DNA of 64,000 nucleotides from Eulemur rufifrons (Eukaryota > Chordata > Mammalia > Primates > Lemuridae): positions 177,501-241,500 of the forward strand of contig NW_027182880.1 of NCBI RefSeq assembly GCF_041146395.1, given 5' to 3'. Of this stretch, positions 25,672-36,100 are shown one piece after another; position 1 is the stretch's first letter; each line of letters starts with the position of its first letter. The position numbers were made by a program, and so were the translations under genes. Below the pieces are notes generated by a model. The model ran no database searches, was not told the origin of the DNA, and worked only from the letters and a program-made list of their open reading frames with translations.

Positions 25672-27134
25672 GATCAAAGGTTAGGGTTATTTTTAGCTGT
25701 AGTGTTAGGTTTAGGGATAAGGGATAAGATTGTCGTAAGGGTTTTCCTTACTGTTAGGGTTAAGGGTCAGGCTTAGATTAAAGGTTAAGGTTAGGGTCAG
25801 TGTTAAGGGTTAGGGTGAGGGTTAACGGTTACGGTAAAGGTTAAGCGTTAGTGTTAGGGATTAGCGATTAGGGTTTTTGGTAAGTGTTAGGGTTAGGAGT
25901 TCGTGTTTTATGAAGGGGTATGGTTAGAATTAGGATTGGGGTTAGTGTTAGGGTTAGGTTTAGGTGTTAGGCTTAGAGTAAAAGGATAGGATTAGGGTTA
26001 AGGGTTGGGATCAGGTTTAGGGTTAAAGTTTAGTGTTCTGGTTAATGTTTAGTGTTATGGTCCAGTTTAAGTGTTAGGGTGAGGGTTAACGGTTAGGATT
26101 AGGCTTAGAGGTTGGGGATATAGTGAGGGTTCAGTGTTAAGGTTAGGTTTAGGGTTCAGGGTTATGGTAAGCTTTAGGGGTTATGGTTAGGGTTAGGTGT
26201 TAGGTTAGTGTCAGGGTTCAGTCTAGTCGTGAGGGTAAGGTTTAGGGTTTGCTTTAAGCGCTAGGGTTAGGTTTAATGTTTAGGATTAGGATTAGGGTTA
26301 AGGGTTAGGGTAAGGGTTAGGGGTTAGGGTGAAGGGTTAGTGTCAAGGGTTAGGGTTTTTGTTAGGCATAGCGTTGGGGTTAGAAGTAAGGGTTACACTC
26401 AGTGTTAGGGTTGTAGGTAGGGTTACGGTTAGGGTTAGCGGTTTAGAATTAGGGTTAGGGATTAGGTGTTACAGTTATGACTAGGAGATAGGGTTAGAAT
26501 TATGGGATAGGGGTTGTTCTCAGGGAATGGGTTATGCATTAACGTTAGGATAAAAGGTTAAAGTTAGGCTCACGGTGAGGTTTACGTGTTAAGGGGAGAA
26601 ATAGGAACAGGGTTGGGTGTTATGTTCAGGGTTAGGGTTATCTGTTAAAGGTATTGTTTATGCTTAGCGCACGGGCCCTGTCTGCATTAGGCGGGCGGGG
26701 GGAGTTTAGGGGGCTGGTATTGTACCCGGGAACCCACTCTATCATACTCTGGGTATGGGCCCGTGGGTTTCATGCAGGACACAGTGGTAGAGCCTCCTTT
26801 CACGCATGGCATGGGAGGATTGCAGGCTTTCTAAACTCTAAGAAAGCAAGAAGTCTTATAATTTGATTTTAGGGTTAGGTTTATGGATAGGGTTAAGGAT
26901 GAATTTTAGTGTTAGTGTGAGGGCTTAGGGTTAGGGATTAGGGTTAGGGTTAAAGGTTACTCTTATATTTAACGGTTACACTTTGGTTTAGGGTTGAGGT
27001 TTACGGTTAGGGTTAAGATTAGGGATTATGGTTTGGTACAGGGTTAGGGTTAAGTGTTAGGTTTAGGGTTGAAGATTAGGATTAGGGTTAGGATTAAAGG
27101 TTAGCATGAGAGTGAACGCTTAGTGGTAAGGTTA

Positions 27135-27150
27135 AGAGTTAGGGTTTAGG
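27135..27150 (+). repeat. 5' target-site duplication of the Alu
   Basis: AGAGTTAGGGTTTAGG, directly before GCCGGGCGCGG; matched at 15 of 16 positions by AGATTTAGGGTTTAGG at 27495-27510. Uninterrupted spacers elsewhere (for example near 29165-29180) read GAGTTAGGGTTTAGGGTTAG, giving the empty-site sequence. The surroundings are repetitive, so the exact extent is uncertain. Confidence 0.75.
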
Positions 27151-27495
27151 GCCGGGCGCGGTGGCTCACGCCTGTAATCCTACCACTCTGGGAGGCCGAG
27201 GTGGGTGGATCGTTTGAGCTCAGGAGTTCAATACCAGCCTGAGCAAGAGCGAGACCCCACCTGTACTAAAAATAGAAAGAAATTATATGGACAGCTAAAA
27301 ATATATATAGAAAAAAATTAGCCGGCCATGGTGGCACATGCCTGTAGTCCCAGCTGCTCGGGAGGCTGAGACAGGAGGATTCCTTGAGCTCAGGAGTCTG
27401 AGGTTGCTGTGAGCTAGGCTGATGCCACGGCATTCACTCTATCTTGGGCAACAGAGTGAGACTCTCTCTCAAAAAAAAAAAAAAAAAAAAAAAAA
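27151..27495 (+). mobile_element. Full-length strepsirrhine-type Alu SINE
   Basis: A 7SL-derived dimeric SINE, mobilised in trans by LINE-1. The left arm opens GCCGGGCGCGGTGGCTCACG with the pol III A-box region (GTGGCTCACGCC) intact. The B-box region reads GTTCAATACC instead of the expected GTTCGAGACC, so it is probably weakened. GCCTGAGCAAGAGCGAGACC, the linker around TAAAAATATATATAG, and the right-arm TGCTGTGAGCTAGGCTGATG are what I recognise from strepsirrhine Alus rather than human AluJ/S/Y. The tail is 25 uninterrupted A (27471-27495). The intact tail, many surviving CpGs and near-perfect target-site duplication suggest a fairly recent insertion. It lies in an A-to-B spacer, in the same orientation as the satellite. 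Confidence 0.95.
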
Positions 27496-27510
27496 GATTT
27501 AGGGTTTAGG
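27495..27510 (+). repeat. 3' target-site duplication of the Alu
   Basis: AGATTTAGGGTTTAGG following the poly-A tail, the partner of 27135-27150 with one mismatch. The first A may equally belong to the tail. The satellite then resumes where the upstream side stopped, as target-primed reverse transcription would leave it. Confidence 0.75.
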
Positions 27511-29174
27511 GTTATGGTTAGGGTTAGGGTTAGTTTTAGGGTTAGAGTTATGTGCTATGGTTTATGTTAGAGGTTAGGGTTAGGTTTACTGTTCACGGTT
27601 AGGGTTGGGTTTAGGGGTTAGCATTAGGGTTAGGGATTAGGTTTAGGGTAAGGGTCTAGAGTTAATGTTGGGCTTTAGGCTCGGGGCTTAGGTTCAGGGT
27701 CAGGGGTTAGCGTTGGTGGTAGGGCTTAGCTTTAGCGGTCAGTTTAAGGGCACAGGACCTGGTTAATCTACGGTGAGAGGGGTGCGGTCGGAGTCACCAC
27801 GAAAGCACAACATCATTCCCTGGGCCTTGGGACAGGACCTCCATGCAGGACTCAGGCGGAGCCTCATCTCACACATGGCATGGCTGTATTGTAGGCTTGC
27901 TTCACTCTGGGAATGGAAGTAGTGTGAGAATTAGGGTTGGGGTTGGGGTTAGGGTTTTTCGTGTTAGGGGTTAGGTTTCGAGTCAGGGTTAGGTGCTAGG
28001 GATTAGTGGTTAGGGTTAGAGTTAGTGTTAGGGGTAAGGTGTTAAGTCTGGGTTAGGGGGCCAGGGTAAGGTTTAGGGTTGGAGTTAGCGTTAGGTTTAG
28101 GGGTTAGGGTTAAGGGATAGGGTTAGGATTCAGGGTGAGGGTTAGAGGGTTAACAGTTGGGGTTAGGCTTAGGGGTAAGGGATAGTGTTAGGGTTAAGGG
28201 TTAGGAGCTTGGTTCAGGTTTAATGTTAGCATTAGGGGTTGGGGTTAGTGTTAACTGTAGGTCAGTGTTGGGGTTAGATCTCTAGGCATTAGGGTAAAGC
28301 TTAGGGTTAGGGTTAAGAGTTAGGGTTCTGTTTAATGGTTAGTATTTGGAATAGGGTTAAGGGTTAGGGTTAATGTTAGGGGTTATGACGAAGGATCAAC
28401 GGTTAGGGTTACTTTTAGGCGTAGGGTTAGGGTAAGGGGTTAGGGTTAGTGTTAGTGTTGTTGGTCGGGTTAAGGTTAGGGTTGGCGTTTCAGAATTAGG
28501 GATTAGGTGTTACGGTTATAGCTAGGAGTTAGGGTTATAATGACGGTATAGGGCTTGTTCTCAGGGTGTCATGCATTATCGTTAAGATATGGGGTTAAAG
28601 TTAGGGTTATGGTGAGGTTTACCTGTTAAGGTGAGCAGTAGGATCAGGGTTAGGTGTTATGTTGTGGGTTAGGCTTATGGGTGAGGGGTAGGGTTTATGC
28701 TTAGGGCACGGGCCCTGTATCCTCTAGGAGGCAAAGTTAGGTGTCTAGGATGGTCTCTGGGAACCCACTCTACGAACGCAGTGTATGGGACTCTTGGTTT
28801 CATGCAGGACACTGTGGCAGAGCCTCCTTTCACGCATGGCGTGGGAGGATTGCAGGCTTTCTAAACTCTAAGAAAGCAAGAAGTCTGAGAATTAGATTTA
28901 GGGTTAGGGTTATGGTTAGGGTTAAGGATGAAGTTTAGTGTTAGGGTGAGGGCTTAGGCTTAGGGATTACGGTTAGGGTTAAAGGTTACTCTTAGATTTA
29001 ACGGTTACACTTTGGTTTAGGGTTGAGGTTTAAGGTTAGGGTTAAGATGAGGGGTTAGGGTTTGGTACAGGGTTAGGGTTAAGTGTTAGGTTTAGGGTTG
29101 AAGATTAGGATTAGGGTTAGGATTAAAGGTTAGCGTGAGAGTTAACGCATAGGGTTAAGGTTAAGAGTTAGGGT

Positions 29175-29198
29175 TTAGGGTTAGGGTTAGGGTTAGGG
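29175..29198 (+). repeat. Perfect (TTAGGG)4 run
   Basis: Four canonical telomere hexamers at the position between core C and the next A core that also carries such runs at 18060-18083 and 21594-21617. It is conserved with the HOR rather than newly added. Confidence 0.88.
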
Positions 29199-29671
29199 TT
29201 AGTTTTAGGGTTAGAGTTATGTGCTATGGTTTGTGTTAGAGGTTAGGGTTAGGTTTACTGTTCACGGTTAGGGTTACGTTTAGGGGTTAGCATTAGGGTT
29301 AGGGTTAGGGTTAGGGTTAAGAGATAGGATTAGGGTTAAGTGTTGGGCTTAGGGTTAGGGTTTAGTGTTAGGGTTATCATTAAGGATTAGGGTTAGGGTC
29401 AGGGTTAAATGCTTGGGTGCGGGTAATGGTTAGGGTCAGGGTTAAGGTTCACGGATAGGGTTACTGTTAAGGGTTACATGTAGGTTTATGGTTCAGGGTT
29501 AGCGTTAGCATTAAGGCTTAAGGTTAGGATTAGGCGGTAGATTAGATTTAGGGTTAGATCTAGGCGTTAGGGTAAGTGCTAGGGTTAGGGGTAAGAGATA
29601 GGGTTAGGTTTAATGCTTAGGATTAGGGTTAGGGTTTGGGGTTAAAGTAAGTGTTAGGGGTTAGGTTTAAG

Positions 29672-32600
29672 GATCAAAGGTTAGGGTTATTTTTAGCTGT
29701 AGTGTTAGGGTTAGGGATAAGGGATCCCATTAGCATTAAGGGTCTTCCTTACTGTAGCGTTAAGGGCTAGGCTTAGAGTTAAAGTTCAAGGTTAGGGTCA
29801 GTGTTAAGAATTAGGGTGAGGGTTAACGGTTAGGGTAAAGGTTAAGCTTTCTGGTTAGGGATTAGTGATTAGGGTTTTTGGTTAGTGTTAGGGTTAGTGG
29901 TTAGGAGTTAGTGTTTTATGAAGGGGTATGGTTAGAATTAGGGTTGGGATTAGAGTTAGGGTTAGGTATAGGGGTTAGGTTTAGGGGTTAGTTTTAGGGG
30001 AAAAGGATAGGATTAGGGTTATGGGTTGGGCTTAGGTTTAGGGTTAAAGTTTACTGCTAGGGTTAGGGATAGGGTTCAGGGTTAGCTTTAGGCGTTCTGG
30101 TTAGGGTTGGGTGTTAGGTTAGTGTCAGGGTTAGGTCTAGTCGTGAGGGTTAGGTTTAGGGTTAGCTTAAGAGCCAGGGTTAGGTTTAATGGTTAGGATT
30201 AGCATTACGGTTAAGGGTTCGGGTAATGCGTAGGGGTTAGGGTGAAAGGTGAAGGGTTAGGGCTTTTGTTAGGCATAGCGTTAGGGTTAGAACTAAGGGT
30301 TCCTGTCAGTGTTAGGGTTGTAGGCAGCTTTACGATTAGGCTTAGCTGTTGAGAATTAGTGTTAGGGATTAGGTGTTACACTTATGACTAGGAGATAGGG
30401 TTAGAATTATTGGATAGGGGATGTTCTCAGGGAATGTTTTATGTATTAACGTTAGGATAAGAGGTTAAAGTTAGGCTCACGGTGAGGTTTACGTGTTAAG
30501 GGGAGAAATAGGAACAGGGTTAGGTGCTATGTTCAGGGTTAGGGTTATCTGTTAAAGGTATTGTTTATGCTTAGCGCACGGGCCCTGTCTGCATGAAGCT
30601 GGGGGGAGGTTAGGGGGCTGGCATTGTCCCCGGGAACCCGCTGTATCGGACTCTGGGTATGGGCCCGTGGGTTTCATGCAGGACACAGTGGTAGAGCCTC
30701 CTTTCCCACATGGCATGGGAGGATTGCAGGCTTTCTAAACTCTAAGAAAGCAAGAAGTCTGAGAATTAGATTTAGGGTTAGGATTATGGTTTACGTTCAG
30801 GATCAAGTGTAGTGTTATGGTGACGGGATAGGGTTACAGATTAGGGTTACGGTTTAAGGTTACTCTTAGGTTTAACAGTTACAGTTCGTTTTAGTGTTTA
30901 GGTTTGCACATAGGGTTAAGATGAGGGGTTAGGGTTTGGTACATGGTTAGGGTTGTGTTAGGTTTAGGGTTGAAGATTAGGATTAGGGTTGGGATTAAAG
31001 GTTAGCATGAGAGTTAACGGTTAAGGTTAAGGTTAAGGGTTAGAGTTAGGGTTTAGGTTCAGGGTTAAGCGTTAGGGTTAGTTTTAGGTTTAGAGTTATG
31101 TGTTAGGGTTTGTGTTAGAGGTTAGGGTTAGGTTTACTGTTCACGGTTAGGGTTACCTCTAGGGGTTAGCATTAGGGTTAGGGATTAGGTTTAGGGTAAG
31201 TGTTTAGAGTTAGTGTTGGGCTTTAGGCTCGGGGCTTAGGTTCAGGGTCAGGGGTTAGGTTTGGTGGTAGGGCTTAGCTTTAGTGGTCAGTTTAAGGGCA
31301 CAGGACCTGGTTAATCTACAGTGAGAGGGGTGTGGTCGGAGTCACCACGAAAGCACAACATCATTCCCTGGGCCTTGGTAGAGGACCTACATGCAGGACT
31401 CAGGCGGAGCCTCATCTCACACATGGCATGGCTGTATTGTAGGCTTGCTTCACTCTGGAAATGGAATTAGTGTGAGAATTAGGGATAGGTTTGGGGTCAG
31501 GTGTTTCGAGTTAGGGATTAGGTTTCGAGTCAGGGTCAGGTGCTAGGGATTAGTGGTTAGGGTTAGAGTTAGTGTTAGGGCTTAGGTGTTAAGTCTGGGT
31601 TCGGGGGCCAGGATTAGGTTTAGGGTTGGGGTTAGCGTTAGGGTTAGGTGTTAGGGTTAAAGTTTAGGCTTAGAGTCAGGGTTAAGTGTTAGGGTGAGGC
31701 TTACCATTTAGGGTTAAGGTTAGGGGGTTAGGGATAGGGTTAGGGTTAAGGGTTAGTTTTATAGTTCAGGTTTAAGGTTAGGATCAGGGGTTAGGGTTAG
31801 TGTTAACTGTAGGTCAGTGTTGGGGTTAGATCTCTAGGCATTACGGTATAGGTTAGGGGTAGAGTTAAGTAGGGTTATGTTTAATGGTTAGGATTGGGAT
31901 TAGCGTGAAGGGTTAGGGTTAAGGTTTAGGGGTTATGACTAAGTATCAATGGTTAGGGTTACTTTTAGGTGTAGGGTTAGGGTAAGTGTTTAGGGTTAGT
32001 GTTAGTGTTGTTGGTAGGATTAAGGTTAGGGTTGGCGTTTCTGAATTAGGGATTAGGTGTTACGGTTATGGCTAGGAGTTAGGGTTAGAATTACGCTATA
32101 GGGCTTGTTCTCAGGGTGTCATGCATTATCGTTAATATAAGGGGTTAAAGTTAGGGTTACGGTGAGGTTTACGTGTTAAGGTGGACAGTAGGATCAGGGT
32201 CAGGTGTTATGTTTCGGGTTAGGGTTATGGGTGAGGGGTAGGGTTTGTGCTTAGGGCACAGGCCCTGTATGCACTAGGAGGCGAAGTTAGGGGTCTGTGA
32301 TGGTCGCTGGGAACCCATTCTATCGTACGCAGTGTATGGGCCTCTGGGTTTCATGCAGGACACTGTGGCAGAGCGGGCTTTCATGCACGGCTTAGTAGGA
32401 TTGTAGGCTTTCAAAACTCTGAGAAAGCAAGAAGTCTGAGAGTTAGATTTAGAGTTAGTATTATGGTATGGTTTAGGGATGAGGATTAGTGATAGGGTGA
32501 GGGCTTAGGGTTAGGGGTTAGGGTTAGGGTTAGGGTTGTTGGTAGGGTGAAGGTTAGGGTTGGCATTTGAGAATTAAGGATGAGGTGTTACGGTTATGGC

Positions 32601-33100
32601 TAGGGGTTAGGATTAGAATTATGGGATAGGGCTCCTTCTCAGTGTGTTATGCATTAACGTTAAGATAAGGGGATAAGTTAGTGTTACGGGGAGGTTTATG
32701 TTTTAAGGTGAGCAATAGGATCAGGGTCAGGTGCTATGTTCAGGGTGAGGGTTATCTGTTAGGGGTAGTGTTTATATTTAGCGTACAGGCTCTGTCTGCA
32801 CTGGGCGGGGGGCTGGGGTTACGGGGATGGGATTTCCCCGGGAACCCACTCTATCATACGCTAGGTATGGGCTCCTGGTTTCATGCAAGAGAGAGCTGCA
32901 GAGCCCCCTTTTACTCATGGCATGGGAGGATTTTAGGCTTTCTAAACTCTAAGAAAGCAAGAAGTCCGAGAATTAGATTTAGGGGTAGGATTATGATAAT
33001 GTTTAGGGTTAGGGTTAGTGTTAAAGTGGGGTCTTAGGGTTAGGGGTTAGCGTTAGAGGTTAGTGTTAGGTTTAACAGTTACAGTTAGGTTTATGGTTAA
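29672..33100 (+). repeat. Telomere-like satellite, four-core A-B-C-A2 arrangement
   Basis: Cores: A 30576-30769, B 31298-31482, C 32256-32446, A2 32783-32976. A2 is a subtype of A with GCGTACAGGCTCTG at its start and TTTTACTCATGGCATGG in the middle. It follows C after only 527 bp. The core order A-B-C-A2 is also that of the 4.09-kb HOR on the inverted side. More substitutions separate this stretch from its neighbours than separate tri-core copies 1, 2 and 4 from one another. The end is approximate. Confidence 0.82.
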
Positions 33101-36100
33101 GTTTGAGGGTTAGGGTTAAGGTTTGGGTTTAGCGTTTGACACACGGTTAGGCTTCAGTGTTAGCTTTATGGTTAAAGATTAGGATTAGGGTTAGTGTGAG
33201 GGTTAATGGTAAGGGTCAAGATTAAGGGTTAGGGTTGGGGTTAGGGTTAGGTTTAGGGTTAGGGGTTAGGGTTAGGCTTAGGGTTAAGGGATAGGATTAG
33301 GGTTAAGTGTTGGGCTTATGGTTAGGGTTAAAGTTTAGTGTTAGGGTTAATGTTTAGTGTTATGGTCCAGTTTAAGTGTTAGGGTGAGGGTTAACAGTTA
33401 GGATTAGGCTTAGGGATTAGGGATATAGTGAAGGATCAGTGTTAGGGTTAGGTTTAGGGTTCAGGGTTAGGGTTAGCTTTAGGGGTTATGGTTAGTGTTA
33501 GGTGTTAGGTTAGTGTCAGGGTTAGGTCTAGTCGTGAGGGTAAGGTTTAGGGTTAGCTTTAAGAGCTAGGGTTAGGTTTAATGGTTAGGATTAGGATTAC
33601 GGTTAAGGGTTAGGGTAATGCGTAGGGATTAGGGTGACGGTGAAGGGTTAGGGCTTTAGTTAGGCATAGCGTTGGGGTTAGAACTAAGGGTTCCTGTCAG
33701 TGTTAGGGTTGTAGGCAGCGTTACGGTTAGGCTTAGCGGTTGAGAATTAGGGTTAGGGATTAGGTGTTACAGTTATGACTAGGAGATAGGGTTAGAATTA
33801 TTGGATAGGGGATGTTCTCAGGGAATGGGTTATGCATTAACGTTAGGATAAGAGGTTAAAGTTAGGCTCACGGCGAGGTTTACGTGTTAAGGGGAGAAAT
33901 AGGAACAGGGTTAGGTGCTATGTTCAGGGTTAGGGTTATCTGTTAAAGGTATTGTTTATGCTTAGCGCACGGGCCCTGTCTACATTAAGCTGGGGCGAGG
34001 TTAGGGGGCTGGGATTGTCACCGGGAACCCACTGTATCAGACTCTGGGTATGGGCCCGTGGTTTTCATGCAGGACACAGTGGTAGAGCCTCCTTTCCCAC
34101 ATGGCATGGGAGGATTGCAGGCTTTCTAAACTCTAAGAAAGCAAGAAGTCTGAGAATTAGATTTAGGGTTAGGATTATGGTTAGGGTTCAGGATGAAGTG
34201 TAGTGTTATGGTGAGGGGATAGGGTTACAGATTAGGGTTACGGTTTAAGGTTACTGTTAGGTTTAATGGTTACAGTTCGTTTTAGGGTTGAGGTTTGTGG
34301 ATAGGGTTAAGATGAGGGGTTAGGGTTTGGTACAGGGTTAGGGTTGTGTTAGGTTTAGGGTTGAAGATTAGGATTAGGGTTAGCATTAAAGGTTAGCATG
34401 AGAGTTAACGGTTAAGGTTAAGGTTAAGGGATAGGGTTAGGGTTTAGGTTCAGGGTTAAGGGTTAGGGTTAGTTTTAGGGTTAGAGTTATGTGTTAGGAT
34501 TTGTGTTAGAGGTTATGGTTAGGTTTACTGTTCACGGTTAGGGTTACGTTTAGGGTTTAGCATTAGGGATAGGGATTAGGTTTAGGGTAAGTGTTTGGAG
34601 TTAGTGTTGGGCTTTAGGCTCGGGGCTTAGGTTCAGGGTCAGGGGTTAGGGTTGGTGGTAGGGCTTAGACTTAGTGGTCAGTTTAAGGGCACTGGACCTG
34701 GTTAATCTACGGTGACAGGGGTGTGGTCGGAGTCACCACGAAAGCACAACATCATTCCCTGGGCCTTGGGACAAAACCTACATGCAGGACTCAGGCGGAG
34801 CCTCATCTCACACATGGCATGGCTGTATTGTAGGCTTGCTTCACTCTGGGAATGGAATTAGTGTGAGAATTAGGGTTAGGTTTGGGTTTAGGGGTTTCGA
34901 GTTAGGGGTTAGGTTTCGAGTCAGGGTCAGGTGCTAGGGATTAGTGGTTAGGGTTAGAGTTTGTGTTAGGGCTTAGGTGTTAAGTCTGGGTTAGGGGGCC
35001 AGGGTTAGGTTTAGGGTTGTGGTTAGCGTTAGGGTTAGGGGTTAGGGTTAAGGGATAGGGTTAGAGTTCAGGGTTAATGTTAGGGTGAGGCTTAACAGTT
35101 AGGGTTAGGGTTAGGGGGTTAGGGATAGGGTTAGGGTTAAGGGTTAGGTTTATGGTTCAGCTTTAAGGTTAGGATTCGGGGTTAGGATTAGTGTTAACTG
35201 TAGGTCAGTGTTGGGGTTAGATATCTAGGCATTAGGGTAGAGGTTAGCGGTAGGGTTAAGTAGGGTTATGTTTAATGGTTAGGATTGGGATTAGCGTGAA
35301 GGGTTAGGGTTAAGGTTTAGGGGTTATGACTAAGGATCAATGGTTAGGGTTATTTTTAGGCGTAGGGTTAGGGTAAGGGTTTAGGGTTAGGGTTAGGGTT
35401 GTTGGTAGGGTGAAGGTAGGGTTGGCATTTTAGAATTAGGGATGAGGTGTTAGGGTTATGGCTGGGGATTAGATTTAGAATTATGGGATAGGGCTTCTTC
35501 TCAGGGTGTTATACATTAATGTTAAGATAAGGGGATAAGTTAGGGTTTCGGAGAGGTTTATGTTTTAAGGTGAGCAATAGGTTCAGGGTCAGGTTTTATA
35601 TTGAGGGTGAGGGTTATCTGTTAGGGATAGTGTTTATACTTAGCGTACGGTCCCTGTCTGCACTGGGTGGGGGGCGGGGGTTAGAGGGATGGGATTGTCC
35701 CCGGGAACGCACTCTATCATACGCTGGGTATGGGCTCCTGGGTTTCATGCAGGACACAGTGGAAGAGCCCCCTTTTACTCATGGCATGGGAGGATTGTAG
35801 GCTTTCTTAACTCTGAGAAAGCAAGAAGTCTGAGAATTAGATTTAGGGGTAGGATTATGGTAATGTTTAGAGAGGAAGATTAGTGTTAGGGTGGCCTCTG
35901 AGGGTTAGGGGTTAGCGTTAAAGGTTAGTGTTATTTTTAATAGTTACAGTTACGTTTACGGTTAAGTTTCAGGGTTAGGGTTAAGGTTTGGTTTTAGCGT
36001 TTGGCACAGGGTTAGGCTTCAGTGTTAGGTTTATGGTTAAAGATTAGGATTAGGGTTAGGGTTAAGGGTTAGTGTGAGGGTTAATGGTAAGGGTCAAGAT

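Larger units (their letters stand above)
25672..29671 (+). repeat. Tri-core (A-B-C) HOR, copy 4, interrupted by an Alu
   Basis: Cores: A 26669-26865, B 27750-27934, C 28706-28895. Removing the Alu and one target-site copy (361 bp) restores the A-to-B spacing to 720 bp. The 5' part near 26,020-26,160 (AATGTTTAGTGTTATGG, GGATATAGTGAGGG) matches the irregular array near 33,340-33,450 and the inverted array, not the other tri-core copies. This copy is therefore a mosaic of two HOR lineages. The A core ends AAGTCTTATAATTTGATTTT, disrupting the usual TGAGAATTAG ending. Confidence 0.87.

Noticed and set aside
27151..27495. 7SL RNA gene or functional pol III gene
   Set aside because: Dimeric structure, internal A-rich linker, poly-A tail and target-site duplication identify an Alu; the B-box region is altered.
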